Shown: positions 10,240 to 21,731 of the stretch, piece after piece | Numbering within the stretch: the first letter of the stretch is position 1 | How the letters are laid out: every line of letters starts with the position of its first letter | NCBI GenBank assembly: GCA_009103225.1 | Contig: RHPI01000003.1 | Span: forward strand, 49,126-113,125 | DNA from: Chlorokybus atmophyticus | Taxonomy: Eukaryota; Streptophyta; Chlorokybophyceae; Chlorokybales; Chlorokybaceae | Length of the DNA stretch: 64,000 bases | Direction: 5' to 3' | Program-made: the position numbers and the translations under genes | The notes under the pieces: model-generated | What the model saw: only the letters and a program-made list of their open reading frames with translations | Database searches by the model: none | What the model was told of the DNA's origin: nothing

Positions 10240-11740
10240 TGGGGCAGACCGCCGGCTTCAACTTGCAGCGGGTGGGGTAAGGTAGGTGCAGAAGCCACAT
10301 CGGTTGTTGCATTGTGCTGTGGTCTTGCCGGAGGCGGCAAGAAGGATTGTTGCCCCGCAATTACCGCTGCTGCTCGTGGAGGAGATGGCAGTGCATGAAG
10401 GACTGGTGCCGCGGAAGGTGGTTGCGCTCTGGCTGCGAGGGGAGCAGGAGCGGTAGGTGAGACCACTTGTGCATGCAGCAAGGGGGAAATGTATACAGGA
10501 CCTAGGATAAGAGGGCTCACAATGTTGCAAAGGATGAATATAAGCTTATGCAGTGCCTGACGCATTGTTACCAAGGCACGAGCATAAAAGACAGCGACTT
10601 ACCTCAATGGCCCGTGGGCTGCATGGAGCAGGGGAAGCCATAGGGGCTGACAAGGTGGTATTGGGTGCACTCTCCCCGCCACCCTCGATCGCAAACTCGT
10701 CACGGAGCTCGTGAGCCATGGGCACATCATGCGCCACTGCCCCAATGGACATGTCGGGATTCAACAGGCCAACATGCATGTTAAACTGATGCCGCATTGC
10801 CGCCGCGCCCATCAGCAAGTGGGATTGAAGGACCAGTTGATGGGATTAAATCCAGGCTTGCATAGGAGCTCCAACAGGACCTAGTGCACTGTGGTGCTGT
10901 CAACCAATCACATGTGGGTTAACTGCATGCTTGCAACACTGCAATTGCAATAGTCAACTGCGTCACACCGTCATCAGTTAGTTGCTTCGAACAGTCACCT
11001 GCGGCATTGCTAGTTGATGCACAAATGATTGCATGGACTGCGTCATTGCTGGTTGATGCACTATTGGTTGAATGCCGGACAATGGCCACGCGCTCCTGTG
11101 CTCAAACCCAGCCTACTTCGTTCGGCACGCGCGCGCGACTTCGCACGCTCACGCACATCCTAGCATGCAAAGGTAGGCATGCATTGGAGGTGCATGCAGT
11201 TAGCATGCACAGCGAGATTGGCAACAACATACCGCCGCCCAGCTCTGTCTATCTGCTCTGACTTCCGCAATGTCGGCTTGACTGTAGGGTGGGTATGGGT
11301 GAATAGTGGAGGCCTGCAGCCACGCTACATATATCACATGGACTGCGCTAAAAAACAAATTGCTCTTGCAAGGAAATGCATGTGACTGTTGTTGTTGAGC
11401 GTACCTCGGCATTCCTTTGTGCTTGTTCCCACAGCCGCAATTGGTCCCGCATGGCTCTGACAAGGGGCTCTAAGGACTGCAGCTCCTGATCCACTCCTTG
11501 TTGCAGAAAGCGAGCCACCAAGCAGCTCTCTGTGTAAAGATGGTCATTAATGGCTTGCCTGCTGGTTTGTCCAATGTTGGTGATGCATGTTGGACAGTCC
11601 CATTGCTGACGCCTGCCATGATCCATGACGTGGCCCCCGGTAGTAGCTGGCTTCGCTGCTTGAACTCTTACGACCACAACTTCTCGCAAGATGTGCCACG
11701 CCGCCGCAGCCGCCGCCTCCTCCTCCGACTCCTGGTCCTC
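10240..11740 (-). CDS. Unrecognised exon series in element B1 (minus strand)
   Basis: Exon-like open blocks on the minus strand. About 11740-11410 contains WDCPTCITNIGQTSRQAIND then a charged helix QELQSLEPLVRAMRDQLRLW ending near a GTACGC-type donor. About 10818-10603 contains PDMSIGAVAHDVPMAHELRD followed by GAG|GTAAGT. About 10465-10240 is Pro/Ala-rich and ends CAG|GTACTT. Donor-like junctions suggest a real spliced gene carried by the element. I do not recognise the protein and cannot fix start, stop or exon order, so the boundaries are approximate. It may be a transposon gene or a captured host fragment. Confidence 0.3.
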
Positions 11741-11789
11741 CGCCTCCTAGTCGAACCTAATGCCTTGTTGGTATAATTGTCGCAGACAA

Positions 11790-12470
11790 GTCATGGCGGA
11801 GATTTGAGGTGACCGACACTGCAGACCCGGAGCGGAGGAGATACATCCATGAATGGGGCAATCCCATAATCTGGCAAATGATCGTGCAATGCTGGTCCCA
11901 CGCCGTCACTACACCTGGTCGCCGGCAGCTGATAGTCAACCACCTCACATACATGTTGCTTACGTTGAGCACTCTGAACTCCATCATTAGCAATTCAGGA
12001 ATGCTGTTGCCCCAAACTACAAGCTTGCAGACGCGTTGCAGTGAATAGTGGCTTTCGATGCCACTAAGACATGCCTGTAAAGTACGTAGGTGGAGCGCAT
12101 CCTAAAGGGCAAGGATGGAGACCCTCTCCTAGCTGCCAGCATAGACACACATGAAGAGTACCTCAGCGAAATCAACACCATGATCATGTCAATGAAGCGG
12201 GAGATGAGGCAACGGTACGCAGCCCTCCAGCCATTCACCCTTGTGAAACGCCGCACTGCATCTTGTGGCGAATATTTGAAAGATCCCAATCGGCGCCGGC
12301 CGCAAGAGACAGCAGCTCGTGACCCGCTCGCTGAGGGAAAAGCGGCATTTCATTGGCTGGCACAACCGTTTGAGAAGGAAGAGCAAGCTCCGGCGTCTCC
12401 TCCACAGGCCCCAGCGCGTGGTGCTTTGTTCCATGATGACGAGCAAATCGATGATGGAGAGGAGCTGTAG
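11790..12470 (+). CDS. Unrecognised protein, element B1 (plus strand)
   Basis: Two adjacent plus-strand open blocks. About 11790-12048 reads RRYIHEWGNPIIWQMIVQCW and LTYMLLTLSTLNSIISNSG. The next, from about 12092 to the stop at 12468-12470, reads VERILKGKDGDPLLAASIDT and SEINTMIMSMKREMRQRYAA, ending in an acidic tail (DDEQIDDGEEL). The second block begins right after a TAG acceptor (ACGTAG|GTGGAG). Composition and the clean acceptor suggest coding DNA. I recognise no domain. It could be a family B accessory or transposase C-terminal part. The start is unknown. Confidence 0.35.
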
Positions 12471-12799
12471 CGCACTTGATAGTCCGTTTAGCTGGTAGTG
12501 TACATAGCTACAAGGCTCTTGTGACTGGATGTTGTGCATCTTAAACTAGCTCAGTCGATCGTCATTATGCTCATGCATGTCAATACTTGCATCCCTATGC
12601 TATACAACAGAATTGCATTCGAGTCACATAATCGAACTACAAGCCTTGGCAAGTGACAAAGAGACACTGTACACATTTCAGGTACATGTACACAGCACAG
12701 GCGCATAACAATGCTGGCGATCAATGACAGTCGCGTGTAGTCAAGCTATGCAAATACATATGACGACAGTTAGGCATTAGTCACCTTCAGTTGTTAAAG

Positions 12800-13140
12800 A
12801 ATGCCTTATCTTGTCGATAATTACCTAGTTGGTGCTTGTGAATTAGGCTTAGTCGCCTGCGCTGGACTGGTGTGTAACCGGCAGGTGCCTGTCACATAGG
12901 CTGAGTCACCTAAGTAAGACTGATGTGTAATTTGCAAATGCCTGCTAATTAGGTGTAGTCACCTGTTAAGGCCTGATGTGTAACTTATAGGTGCCCGTTG
13001 ATTAGTTGTAGTCACCTAGTAAGGCCTGATGTGTAACTAACAGGTGCATGTACATTATACAAAGTCACCTGTTAAGGCCTGATAGGTAACTAACAGGCGC
13101 CTGTTAATTAGGCATAGTCAACTGTTAAAGACTAAATTGT
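12800..13140. repeat. Subterminal tandem repeats of element B1 (about 53-bp unit)
   Basis: Six or so diverged units follow the pattern CAGGTGCCTGTTAATTAGG, then GTCACCTGTTAAGGCCTGAT, then GTAACTAA. Similar units occur at 22930-23045 near the right end of B2. Subterminal repeat arrays are common transposase-binding regions in DNA transposons. Confidence 0.75.
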
Positions 13141-14137
13141 AACAAAAAGGGCCTAATAGTAACGGAAGTTACTATTAGGTCCCTGTATTAAAATTACAGG
13201 TGGACTGAGCCACAACAGTCTAGATTAGTGTCCTAAGGTGCACGACCGTTGCCAATATTTAGTCGGCCGGCAGGGAAAACATATTGCGACGTTGTGATGG
13301 GTTTCCAGGTGGCAGCAATTGCGTGCACAATACATGACGCTCCGCGGTTACATGGGCGAGAGCGGTAAAGCCAGCTACTTTAAGTGCACACCTGAGATGA
13401 GGGAGGACTATGGGTGGCAGAAATGCTTGCTGCTGAATGACCTTGAGGTGAGCTTTGGTTGCAACAGGTGTCAGCCTAAATGGTAACAAGTGCTAAATGT
13501 AAGCCTGTGCTGCAGCTGTACGAAGGCATGGTGTCGTGGCTCGATGACAGTCACGCGGCTGATCCAGCAGCTCCATGGGACTCTGGCTCACCAAATGAGC
13601 AGAGTGAAGGTGTGACCACAGCATCTGGCAGCAAGAAAATGGGCAAAAAAAAAACAGCTGCTACCGCTGACAACTTCATTCACCCCGTGCGTGAAGATCA
13701 AGAGTTCAGCCGTTCACTTCTTGCTGAGATGTGTGCTCAAAGTAGTAAGGCCACTGCAGCAATGGTAGAACAGATGACTGCCGACCGCGAGGCATTCGTG
13801 TCGTCATTTGACAAGGTGGCGACAGCACTCGCAAACTTCAAGGCAGCCTAAGCTCTGATAAACACATTGCCGTGCATGTGTGTAGCATGTGTGGTTGGCT
13901 CTTTTTTGCTGTGTATGTAAGTATCATGTAAGCTGTATGGCAGTGCATGGCAATGACGAGCTCATCACCCGGATGACGCTGCCACAAATAGTATGTGACA
14001 TTGTCTCAATTCCTTGCAAACATTTCAGCAAGTAAGTCGCATACGTAGTTGGCATTGTTGTTAGGCCATAAACTTTGAACTTCTGGTTGTATGTTATCTT
14101 CAAGCAGGTGCTCAGGCTGCAGTGCCTGCAGTATAAT

Positions 14138-15333
14138 CTATGAGTCCTCCTCAGCGCAGTCAAACAAGAAGTTATGAAGCACTACGGCTGAGATGATTGT
14201 ATCACGCAAAAAATTCTATGCAACACCTTGTGGCACCATGAGTATACGCCAATGTCTCTTCAACACCCCTGCACATCCAAATGCTCTGCACCAATTGCCT
14301 TGAGTGCGTACATATGCTATGTTATGACCACTTACTCAATGCATGCTCGATGATGATACGTGCACTTGAATGCTTGAAGTTGAAGTCACGCTTGAGTTTT
14401 GGCATGCGAGAGTTGTCGCGTGGACCAGAATATGGCACCACCAAGTGCTGCGTTGCTGGGTAACCAGCATCACCAAGCAAGTATGGGTGGATCTCATCAC
14501 CTACCACGCAATGTTTAATCCACAACCTCATAATGTTTCAACAGCAATGCACCTTGACATCAACATGTGCAGGACTCACCTACGGGTAAGGTCATGATAG
14601 GGTCCCTCAAAATGTCCCCACAATCAATCCCTTGCCACAGAGAGGACCGTTGAAATACCCATGCGTTATGTACAGAACCCGGGAAGCCCAGCTGCAAGTC
14701 TTGAAAGCGTGCGGTCATGTCACAGGCAGCCTGTGAATAGCACGCACGTCAAATTTCCCACATATTGTATCCAGCCGAGGCACTTACTGCCCTTACCTGT
14801 ATGACGACACTGTAGTGACCTTTTCTGTTGTAATATTTTGCACACTGCTCGGTGTGTGGTTATCAAATGGGTATTTGGCTCCCGTCAATGGCTCCACAGC
14901 ACCCGATCATGCCCTTCTGCAGCTGAAACTGAGTCATCACACGTGCTAATCTGTCGCCTGTAGGCCAGTGTATAAACTGCCTTCCAAAGGATCTGACGAA
15001 CATCTCCTTTACAATGTCTGCAACTGTCTGAACACCAACTGCGTATGTCAAAGATGGTGTGTGGTAGGCACTACCATGTGCTAAGCGATGAAGGCCTATC
15101 ATAACTCTCATCTCCAGTGGGACAGTGTTGCCTGCACAAGTTTCTGACCGCCGGAGGGGCTCGATCAAGTCGCACAACTTGATAAAACTTGCACGACACA
15201 TACGCCAATGATGACGCCAGAACAAATCCGGCCAACTACCTGACATAAATGCTGTAAACCAAGTCTGTTCTCGCACATACCTAACCGGCCTTGGCCGCAA
15301 CAGTCTTTGCCTAGCCCTGTCTAGCAACAACAA
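14138..15333 (-). pseudogene. PIF/Harbinger transposase (DDE_Tnp_4 type), disrupted
   Basis: Catalytic transposase of element A. Blocks, read downward: 15333-14797, 14730-14580, 14500-14336, and about 14290-14138, joined by GT-AG introns. Exon 1 has a helix-rich N-terminus and CCGAIDGSQIPI, holding the first catalytic Asp. Exon 2 reads GFPGSVHNAWVFQRSSLW. Exon 3 reads HPYLLGDAGYPATQHLVVPY (second Asp), then FNFKHSSARIIIEHALS with the catalytic Glu. Exon 4 reads GVLKRHWRILMVPQG and SAVVLHNFLFDC. The order and spacing are typical of Harbinger nucleases. Two consecutive stops (TGA TAA) follow IPI in exon 1, and another stop interrupts exon 4, so the gene is dead although its catalytic residues remain. 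Confidence 0.8.
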
Positions 15334-15537
15334 CCGCCCTCAACGAGAGCGTACGTACAACCAGAGGTGCTGCATTAGTTGATGCAGCATCTGCATCCTT
15401 CTGCGTTGTCTTTGCTGCCATGTCCGCGCAAAGTGCAAGAAGACCACTACCAGAAGGCCCAAGACGAACGCATCATCTCTTGACACTTGCTGGCCTCTCT
15501 GCAATACACGCCATACTGAATGTGAGAGAGCTACACG

Positions 15538-15925
15538 TTGCCAAGACCATGCACGAAGACAAGTTCAAATGCCGCAATTAGCAGAGTTTGTGCAAGCAAG
15601 GGTGAACGCACAAGCACGGTAACATTGATCAGTCCTGCCCGCACTCAGCAAGTAGCAGGAGTGTGCGTGCAAGACCAGATGCAACAATACACCATACCAT
15701 GCACACACCCTAAGCACGTTAACACTGTACACTCTTGCACGCACTCAGCCAGTAGCAGAGCGCAAGACAAGTTGCAACATGGGGACATTAACAACTGCGC
15801 TTGCTAACGCTGACAATGCACACCTACAAGACAACGCACACCTACACACCTTGCACATGCTCACACACGCATGCTCACACACGCATGCTTGCACATGCTC
15901 ACACACGCAAATGCAGACACGACCA
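15538..15925. repeat. Imperfect repeats and CACACGCATGCT microsatellite in element A
   Basis: CACGCACTCAGCNAGTAGCAG recurs with CAAGNACGNTAACA-type flanks around 15600-15770, and a short ACACACGCATGCTC array lies near 15855-15910. The ORFs here are low complexity and not credible genes. Confidence 0.5.
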
Positions 15926-16042
15926 GCACTTGCATGTGACAGTTTTCACCTCTGGCATGGTGCACCTCAAAGCTCCCTTACAGTCCGGATTCACTAGTCA
16001 GTTGTCATTCGAGGCGAAAAAAAAGGGCGGGTTGTGTGCACG

Positions 16043-16225
16043 ATGGCGGGGCCTGCAGGGAGGGGAACACGTTGGACAACAGAGGAGCTGATAGCCCTTG
16101 CCCATTCGTCAGTTGTCAAACTGATGAATGACTGGCGCACCAGGGACAGGGCGCAAGGTTTGGTTGACATATATGAGTACTTGTGTCTTAAAGCTGCATG
16201 TGTTGACACAAACGTCAAACCTTAG
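16043..16225 (+). CDS. Small SANT-like ORF near the right end of element A
   Basis: A 60-codon ORF (MAGPAGRGTRWTTEELIALA...) with a W-T-x-E-E-L start resembling the first helix of a SANT/trihelix domain. It ends after AACVDTNVKP. Its place just inside the right end of the Harbinger element suggests a fragment of an accessory gene. I cannot show a second exon, and it may be noncoding. Confidence 0.3.
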   Translation: MAGPAGRGTRWTTEELIALAHSSVVKLMNDWRTRDRAQGLVDIYEYLCLKAACVDTNVKP

Positions 16226-16583
16226 GTGGAACTTCTTGTGGAGCCGTTACAGCTGCTGATGAGCAGACTGGCCGAATACAGCAGACTGCCACCCGTTGAC
16301 TAGTTAACAATTCTACTGCAACTACACTACTCACAATATCCCTTGACACCCCTCTAACAACCGCCGCCCCCACCCCCGAAAATACCGTCCAGCCGCCGCC
16401 CCCACCCACACCCGCACTCTGGACACGCGTCACTGTTTGTTTAGTCGAGGGAGAGACACAGAACGTCGCTCCCCGCCATTCGTAACATTTCAAGCCCTAA
16501 AACGTCGGGCCGTTTGCGTTTAGGGCCCGACCAGTTTTAGGGCCTAAAACCAGGTTTTAGGGCCGCCCTAAAACTTTCCGCCC

Positions 16584-16605
16584 TAAAACTTGGTCCGTTG
16601 TGGCT
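16584..16605 (-). repeat. Right terminal inverted repeat of element A
   Basis: Reverse complement AGCCACAACGGACCAAGTTTTA pairs with 8082-8104. Just inside are several CCCTAAAAC/GTTTTAGGG motifs that also occur inside the left end. Confidence 0.75.
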
Positions 16606-18424
16606 CTCAATCTACCAAGCATTTTCAACGACCGGACAATTCAGTAGTGAACAGCTAGCAAATATCCGTGATTCGACCGATTAGCGCGCTGAGGCTCAGC
16701 CAGCCCGGACAAATAGCATAACACGGGGTCGAATGCTCAATCGAATCGAGCTGCCACATTGTTGTTGGCAACGGCTCATGTAACAATCGTTGCAAATACG
16801 TTTTGTTAATGCTCCGGATAATGATTGATGATGTTCACAGCAATTCAAACACCACATATTATTTTTGAAAGCGTCGTTTGCACCCGTGTTAAAGCGTGCC
16901 GTTGCAGCAAGGTTACAAGTTTTGATTTGTTGCGATATGTTACACGCAATAATGCAACATATGAGGATCATGCATAAAACGCTCGCCAAATGTCGCTATA
17001 TGTCGTGTAATTTTCAATCATGCGTTGATGATCATGAGCGAATTGCATTGGGAATGTAGCTTGGTAAGGTATAACGTACATCGAAGCAATATGATCTCTC
17101 GCTTTAAATGACGCGAACAACACTTTTACTTTTGTCAAGTTTGACTATACTGCGACAATCGTAGTACTGCAACAGTAAGACTAAAGTAGTACCGTCGCAA
17201 CACTACAATTGTCGCAGTATTAGTCATACTCTAGTCTAGAGTACTCGGAGTAGCAGTACTTTAGATACTTTAACAACGCGCTAGTGATTATGCAATCGGG
17301 TTGGGTCTGGATGCCAATCAAGCAATTATACCAGATGCCTGGTACACAAATTAGAGTACTTACAAATCAGACTAGTATCGTCAGATTGTTCTATGTACCT
17401 GACAACCTATGCTACAATTGGCATAAATTGTGCCATTACTGAATGTTAATTTGTAAACCTGTATTGGCATACAAAAGCTGTGCAATCAATGGCATGAGAG
17501 CAGCTCCCAATGCAAAAACTGGCATCAACCCGGACCAATGTCAACTTAAGTAGTTTATGTTAAGATTAATAAAATAAAAAATTTAGTGCCATTATTGATA
17601 TAAGACTAAAAGACTGGATCCGAACGCGAAGTCTGGAGGTCTTAGATCGTTGGGTATTCAAGACCTGGCACATTAACAGGCACAAGTCCAGCTCGGCACA
17701 AATCCATCAAGTGTCAGCTTCTGGATGACTACATACGCACTGATTGAATAACGATTGATCGTGAGTGGGCGAGTTGTTATTGCTATCGTAAAGTGTTAGG
17801 TCAACATCGTCAGTACTATAACAACTATGAATTAAGTACCTTAATCAGCACTATTAATTGAGAAGACAAGCAAAGTGAGTTGTTACATCAATTATGCAAC
17901 CATTTCAACCAATAACATGTAGGTTGTTATTAACTAAGTGTACAAGCTTATAACTTACAGACTTACAATTTTTAAGTTTGTATGTTTCTCGCCCAGCTTA
18001 GGCGGCCGAAGACACTGGCAACATTTGACTAAGCACACTTGGCAAAGCTCAGGCTAATTGATGAGGTGGGCCGCATGCCAGGCAAGCGGCGCTAAGATCA
18101 CAGTATACTTCATCTAAATCTGATACCGCAGCAGCAGGCAAGCCAGTCGCTGGCTGTTTCCTTGAGTTAAGCAGCTTTTGCTAAGCTGTTTAGCAAAGCA
18201 GCTTATCATCATTGGATGATTGCGTGCTGCTATTGCCTCTCTCTCTCTCTCTTTCTGTGCATTTGCACACGCGCGCTTGTTTTTGTGTGATTTTTCTTGT
18301 GTAGCAAGCGTTTGCTGCAACACCAATGCAGATCCTGGTTACATGCAGATCAGAAGTTCAACCAAGTTCAAACCAAGTTGGCATGTGCATTAGCATTTTC
18401 AATCGTCGTTTTGGCTCTTAAGAG

Positions 18425-18462
18425 CCTGCGCTACAGCAGGTATATACCTGCTAGAGCGCAGG
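18425..18462. repeat. Near-perfect 19-bp inverted repeat
   Basis: Arms CCTGCGCTACAGCAGGTAT and ATACCTGCTAGAGCGCAGG abut with no loop and differ at two positions. No gene is linked to it. Confidence 0.7.
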
Positions 18463-19194
18463 ATATTGAGTTCAAGAAGAACAGTTAGGAAGGCTATATA
18501 TGTATTGCACTTGCTGTGCACACCCAACTTTTAAAGATACAATGCATGTCGCGCCAATTTTACGGATCATATGGTCACCTTAATCATAGCATGTTGTTGC
18601 CCTACAGTCCAAAAACATTTACAGCCTCACATGTTTAGGTTCACCGCTTCGAGTCCAGGCATGACATATTCACTACAAGTTGATGCTTGAGTGTATCTCA
18701 GCATTGACAACATCATGTTGTAATGAGTACGTTAGGCATTGGGGTGGCTAGAACTCATCTTCCAAATGTGCCACGCTATTATCGCCTAAATTGTACAAAC
18801 AATTTGGGCAAAAGTATGTATATACCGGAATTCGCGGCGCGGGCCATTTGCACACTAGCAGCTATTGGCAATAATAACAAAGGTTTCAAACATCGAAAGG
18901 CTACAATCATTGTGGCATTATACATGATTGCCAATGGCAGAGATTGGCGGCTGTTACTGGTCATCGGCAACGCCAAGCAATCTACGCTGTTTTCTAAGTT
19001 GTCAATGCATGGAGTCCAACCATTGCATCCACGCCCACCGGCAGCCTGCTAATGGCAGGTGGGCATAGAGTATGATAGCAATCAAACCACATGAATGACG
19101 TCTCAGATACTTCTGTTATCCGCTAGTAACCATAATTCCTAAAGGGCCTGCCCTTATTGCAATGCATATGCACCCTCAAGCAAGCTGGAGCAAT

Positions 19195-19268
19195 GCTTCA
19201 CAAGCAAACTTCACGATACTCTGCTTACGTAACACGGCGCCTTAACCACTAGGCTATGGCAAAGTCGC
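19195..19268 (-). pseudogene. Degenerate tRNA-like segment, possibly SINE-derived
   Basis: The minus strand contains TAGCCTAGTGGTTAAGGCGCC, a good Pol III A box with a D-arm context. The expected T arm/B box GGTTCGAATCC is replaced by an eroded GTGAAGTTTGCTTG. No acceptor stem can be drawn. This is either a dead tRNA or the head of a tRNA-derived SINE. Confidence 0.3.
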
Positions 19269-20409
19269 TGCCATATGGTTGTTGGCACGCTACCAAGTAT
19301 CAAACTTGGGCCAATGCGCTCAATAGCTTTACAGCAACCATACCACAATATGAAGCCATAAAGGTGTGGCACTCTACATGTATTTATATATAAACGTAAT
19401 AAAAGCATGTTCACACATGTTCCAGTCTTTAGACTATGATGAATGCATTTTGAAACTTACGATCATACTGACAGCATTGCACTGGCATCGTTTGCGTGCT
19501 CTTTGACTTTGCATAGGCACCGAAACTAATGTTGTTAAGGCAATGGTAAGGCCGGTGCCGTTAAGACACTGTTGTGCAGTGGTCAACCGACTTTGTCAAA
19601 GTGAAACTAAATCATGGCGGCGTATCTGCCGCGGGTCCCCAAAAGGAAGTCGTTCATTATCTTGTGTATGACCTTTGCATGCCTTTTACACCATGTAAAC
19701 GCATCTAACACGCTCAAAGTACCCTTCACAACCCACACAGGTTTAAATGTTACGCCGTAATTCGGTGGAAAAACACAATACTTTAAGAGTATCGATGGTG
19801 CTATAGTTGGTATGATTATATATTTGCATAGTTCACACTATGGTAAAGTGTTTACATTTTACTTAATGTATACCGTAGAAAACAATTGATCGTGATACAT
19901 TGTTGAACTTTCTGCTGGCCCAAATTGTAACACTTTTTGCACTTGGTAGCGTGCTAACAGCCATATATATCCCTATGAGGATAGCCACAAGTCTCATATA
20001 TGCCTCATGCCATATACGTTACAGCTTGCATAAGTGTCAATGGTTGCAACACTTGGCGCTGTCTTACCTGGTCCGTAGCACTCCCTCTGAGTTGTGAACG
20101 CACACAAGGACTTAATCAAGCAAGGAAGTATAGCACCCAAGAGGTAGTCCAGGAGCACCGCACCAAGGAACGAGCCCAAAATGACCACACGCGCACCTCT
20201 AGCTCCAGACCCCAACGCCCCACAGACACACACACTACCCCCACAAGGGTGGTAGGAGAAGAGCCCCTCTAACAGCTCAAAGCCCAGCACCCCATACAGG
20301 ATGGTACACTAGTAGTGCAACTCCACGTTGCCCACCACTAGGATAGTACTTAACTTGTGTACCCCTTGCTGCTCTCCGACCTGGCACACACATTAATCAT
20401 GGCCCTCAT

Positions 20410-20457
20410 AGCCCTTCACAGTGTGCGCTAAACAGTCAGCGCACACTGTGAAGGGCT
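20410..20457. repeat. Perfect 20-bp inverted repeat (hairpin)
   Basis: Arms AGCCCTTCACAGTGTGCGCT and AGCGCACACTGTGAAGGGCT surround an 8-nt loop. It could form a strong hairpin in DNA or RNA. No terminator-like T run or gene lies beside it. Confidence 0.85.
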
Positions 20458-20934
20458 CACATCAGCTGAAATATTCCCTACCTCGAGAACATCATCCGTC
20501 ACATCAGCTTGCACCTCGGGAATGTCAGACATAGCCCTGAGGGCCCCTTAGGGTGCTGGGGACAATAATTGCCACCAACAGCTTAATGCAACTTGCAGCG
20601 GCCACATAATGGCAAACTTTGTCGTCTTTATTGGCAATCTGACGTTAACTGCCATCGGCAGTTCACAACTGCTTGCAGGCTACCAGTTGTGGCTACATAT
20701 GTCACATCAGTTACAAACAAGGCCTTCATGGCCTGTAACATTGACAATCTTTGTGCTAGCATGTATCAATGCTGTGTGTATAGTAACATGCCCTAGAATC
20801 CTAAGAAGACATGGATTAACCTCATGAGCACACTTGACAACCGGGATCCTCACTTAGCTATTCTTACTTACCACATAAGCAATGAATCGAGAGTGACTTA
20901 CGCCAACCATGTGGGCGTGACAATGGTTGTGCCA

Positions 20935-21148
20935 TAGTAATGTTGATGTGATGTTGAAGCGTAAGCCCGCGTTAATGCTCTTGGACAATGCTTCCACGCA
21001 AGAATGCACATCCGCTGAAGAGGAGCAGGTTGACAACTTTAAGGGCTCGAAGCTGAGCAATATGACATGCATATTTTTGCCAGCCAACACCACCTATGTC
21101 ATACAACCTCTTATTGCTTGCATCATAGCGGCGCTGAAAATGCGATAA
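20935..21148 (+). pseudogene. Pogo/Tigger-type (Tc1/mariner) transposase fragment
   Basis: The open block reads KRKPALMLLDNASTQE, then LSNMTCIFLPANTTYVIQPL and IIAALKMR-stop. This matches the DDE_1 region of pogo-like transposases, where (L)LLDNA carries the second catalytic Asp and LSN...FLPxNTT...QPL follows. The upstream frame is broken by stops and the C-terminal catalytic region is missing, so this is a remnant. Confidence 0.65.
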
Positions 21149-21731
21149 GCACCCTTGAGTACTACTATATTATAGTATGCAGCTGACTATCATAAGACCC
21201 GGCATACAAACTTACACAGGCATTCACTAGTATATGCTGCGCGTGTTATGTAGTATTATGGTACACGCGTGCGCATGCCGTGCATTCTATGCGCGCACAT
21301 GCGCCTGGATTGCATTGTGCACATCATTGCACTAATTGTAGGTGCGTAACGCACATATATATATGCATGCCCACACACACGCCCACATGCATGCGCGCAC
21401 ACATACGGCAACTCAATTATATATAATGTTGCAGCTACAAGAAAGAGCTTGTTGCCAAGCTTTTTTAACACTATAAAGTTGACAATTTCGCAAACTGTAT
21501 TTAATGTTATTGTAATGCAACTTACACATGCTTCAAGCAATGTAGACCCAAAAATCACACCCTTGTAGGAGAGCATTTCTTATTATGTGTGCAGTTATGG
21601 AAAAATACTCTTTGAGCTGATTAGCACATAAGTGTGGCGTAGAAAATCGTAAAGTGCTTATGATTATGTAGCATGTGCCTGCGCAATGTGTTGTACTGTT
21701 ATCGCTCGAACAACGCCTATACATTGATAAC

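Larger units (their letters stand above)
9440..13290. mobile_element. Unclassified DNA transposon, family B copy 1 (B1), nested in element A
   Basis: A 3.85-kb insertion with left end GTTGCAAATTTTACACGGTGACT and right end GGCCGGCAGGGAAAACATATTGCGAC. Both ends match element B2 at 21732-23205. Reading inward, the tips are weak inverted repeats (GTYGCAAA/TATTTT and GTCGCAATATGTTTTCCC). A block of about 53-bp tandem repeats lies just inside the right end, as in B2. It sits wholly within a host-element intron: 53 bp after the donor at 9387 and 18 bp before the acceptor ending at 13308. No clear target duplication or known transposase was found. Confidence 0.65.
8359..13851 (+). pseudogene. Harbinger accessory SANT/trihelix DNA-binding protein, disrupted
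   Basis: Probable DNA-binding partner of the Harbinger transposase. Exon 1 is 8359-8562 (68 codons, Gly-rich start, then Q|GTAGGT). A middle exon near 8830-9058 encodes a Ser/Thr/Pro/Gln-rich linker, but its frame cannot be joined cleanly to the next. The SANT exon (about 9133-9386) reads DWTLDEITSLVRGWYDV and TRWKEVVKC, with an in-frame TAA at 9295-9297. It splices over a 3.9-kb intron, occupied by element B1, to 13309-13447 (KWQQLRAQYMTLRGYM) and then 13516-13851, which ends with a Lys-rich stretch and a coiled-coil-like tail. The tryptophan spacing fits trihelix-like SANT proteins of plant PIF elements. The internal stop and uncertain linker frame argue for a pseudogene. Confidence 0.65.
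8082..16605. mobile_element. PIF/Harbinger-type DNA transposon (element A), degenerate
   Basis: An 8.5-kb element bounded by inverted ends of about 22-23 bp, starting AGCCACAACGGACC(C)AAGTTTTA, followed on each side by TTTTAGGGC-rich subterminal DNA. Inside are a minus-strand DDE transposase with Harbinger motifs and a plus-strand SANT/trihelix accessory gene, the standard two-gene PIF/Harbinger set. Both genes carry disruptions, so the copy looks inactive. I could not define a clean 3-bp target duplication. Element B1 (9440-13290) is nested in it, which leaves an original length near 4.7 kb. Confidence 0.75.
16606..21731. other. AT-rich repeat-dominated DNA without host genes
   Basis: About 5 kb of low-GC sequence with no exon series of host type. 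It holds a CT microsatellite near 18237-18254, hairpins at 18425-18462 and 20410-20457, a decayed tRNA-like segment near 19195-19268, and a pogo-like transposase remnant near 20935-21148. The 109-aa ORF at 18723-19052 is not recognisable and I do not call it. Confidence 0.55.

Noticed and set aside
18640-18670. B-box-like GCTTCGAGTCC suggesting a tRNA or SINE
   Set aside because: No A box or cloverleaf can be formed around it.
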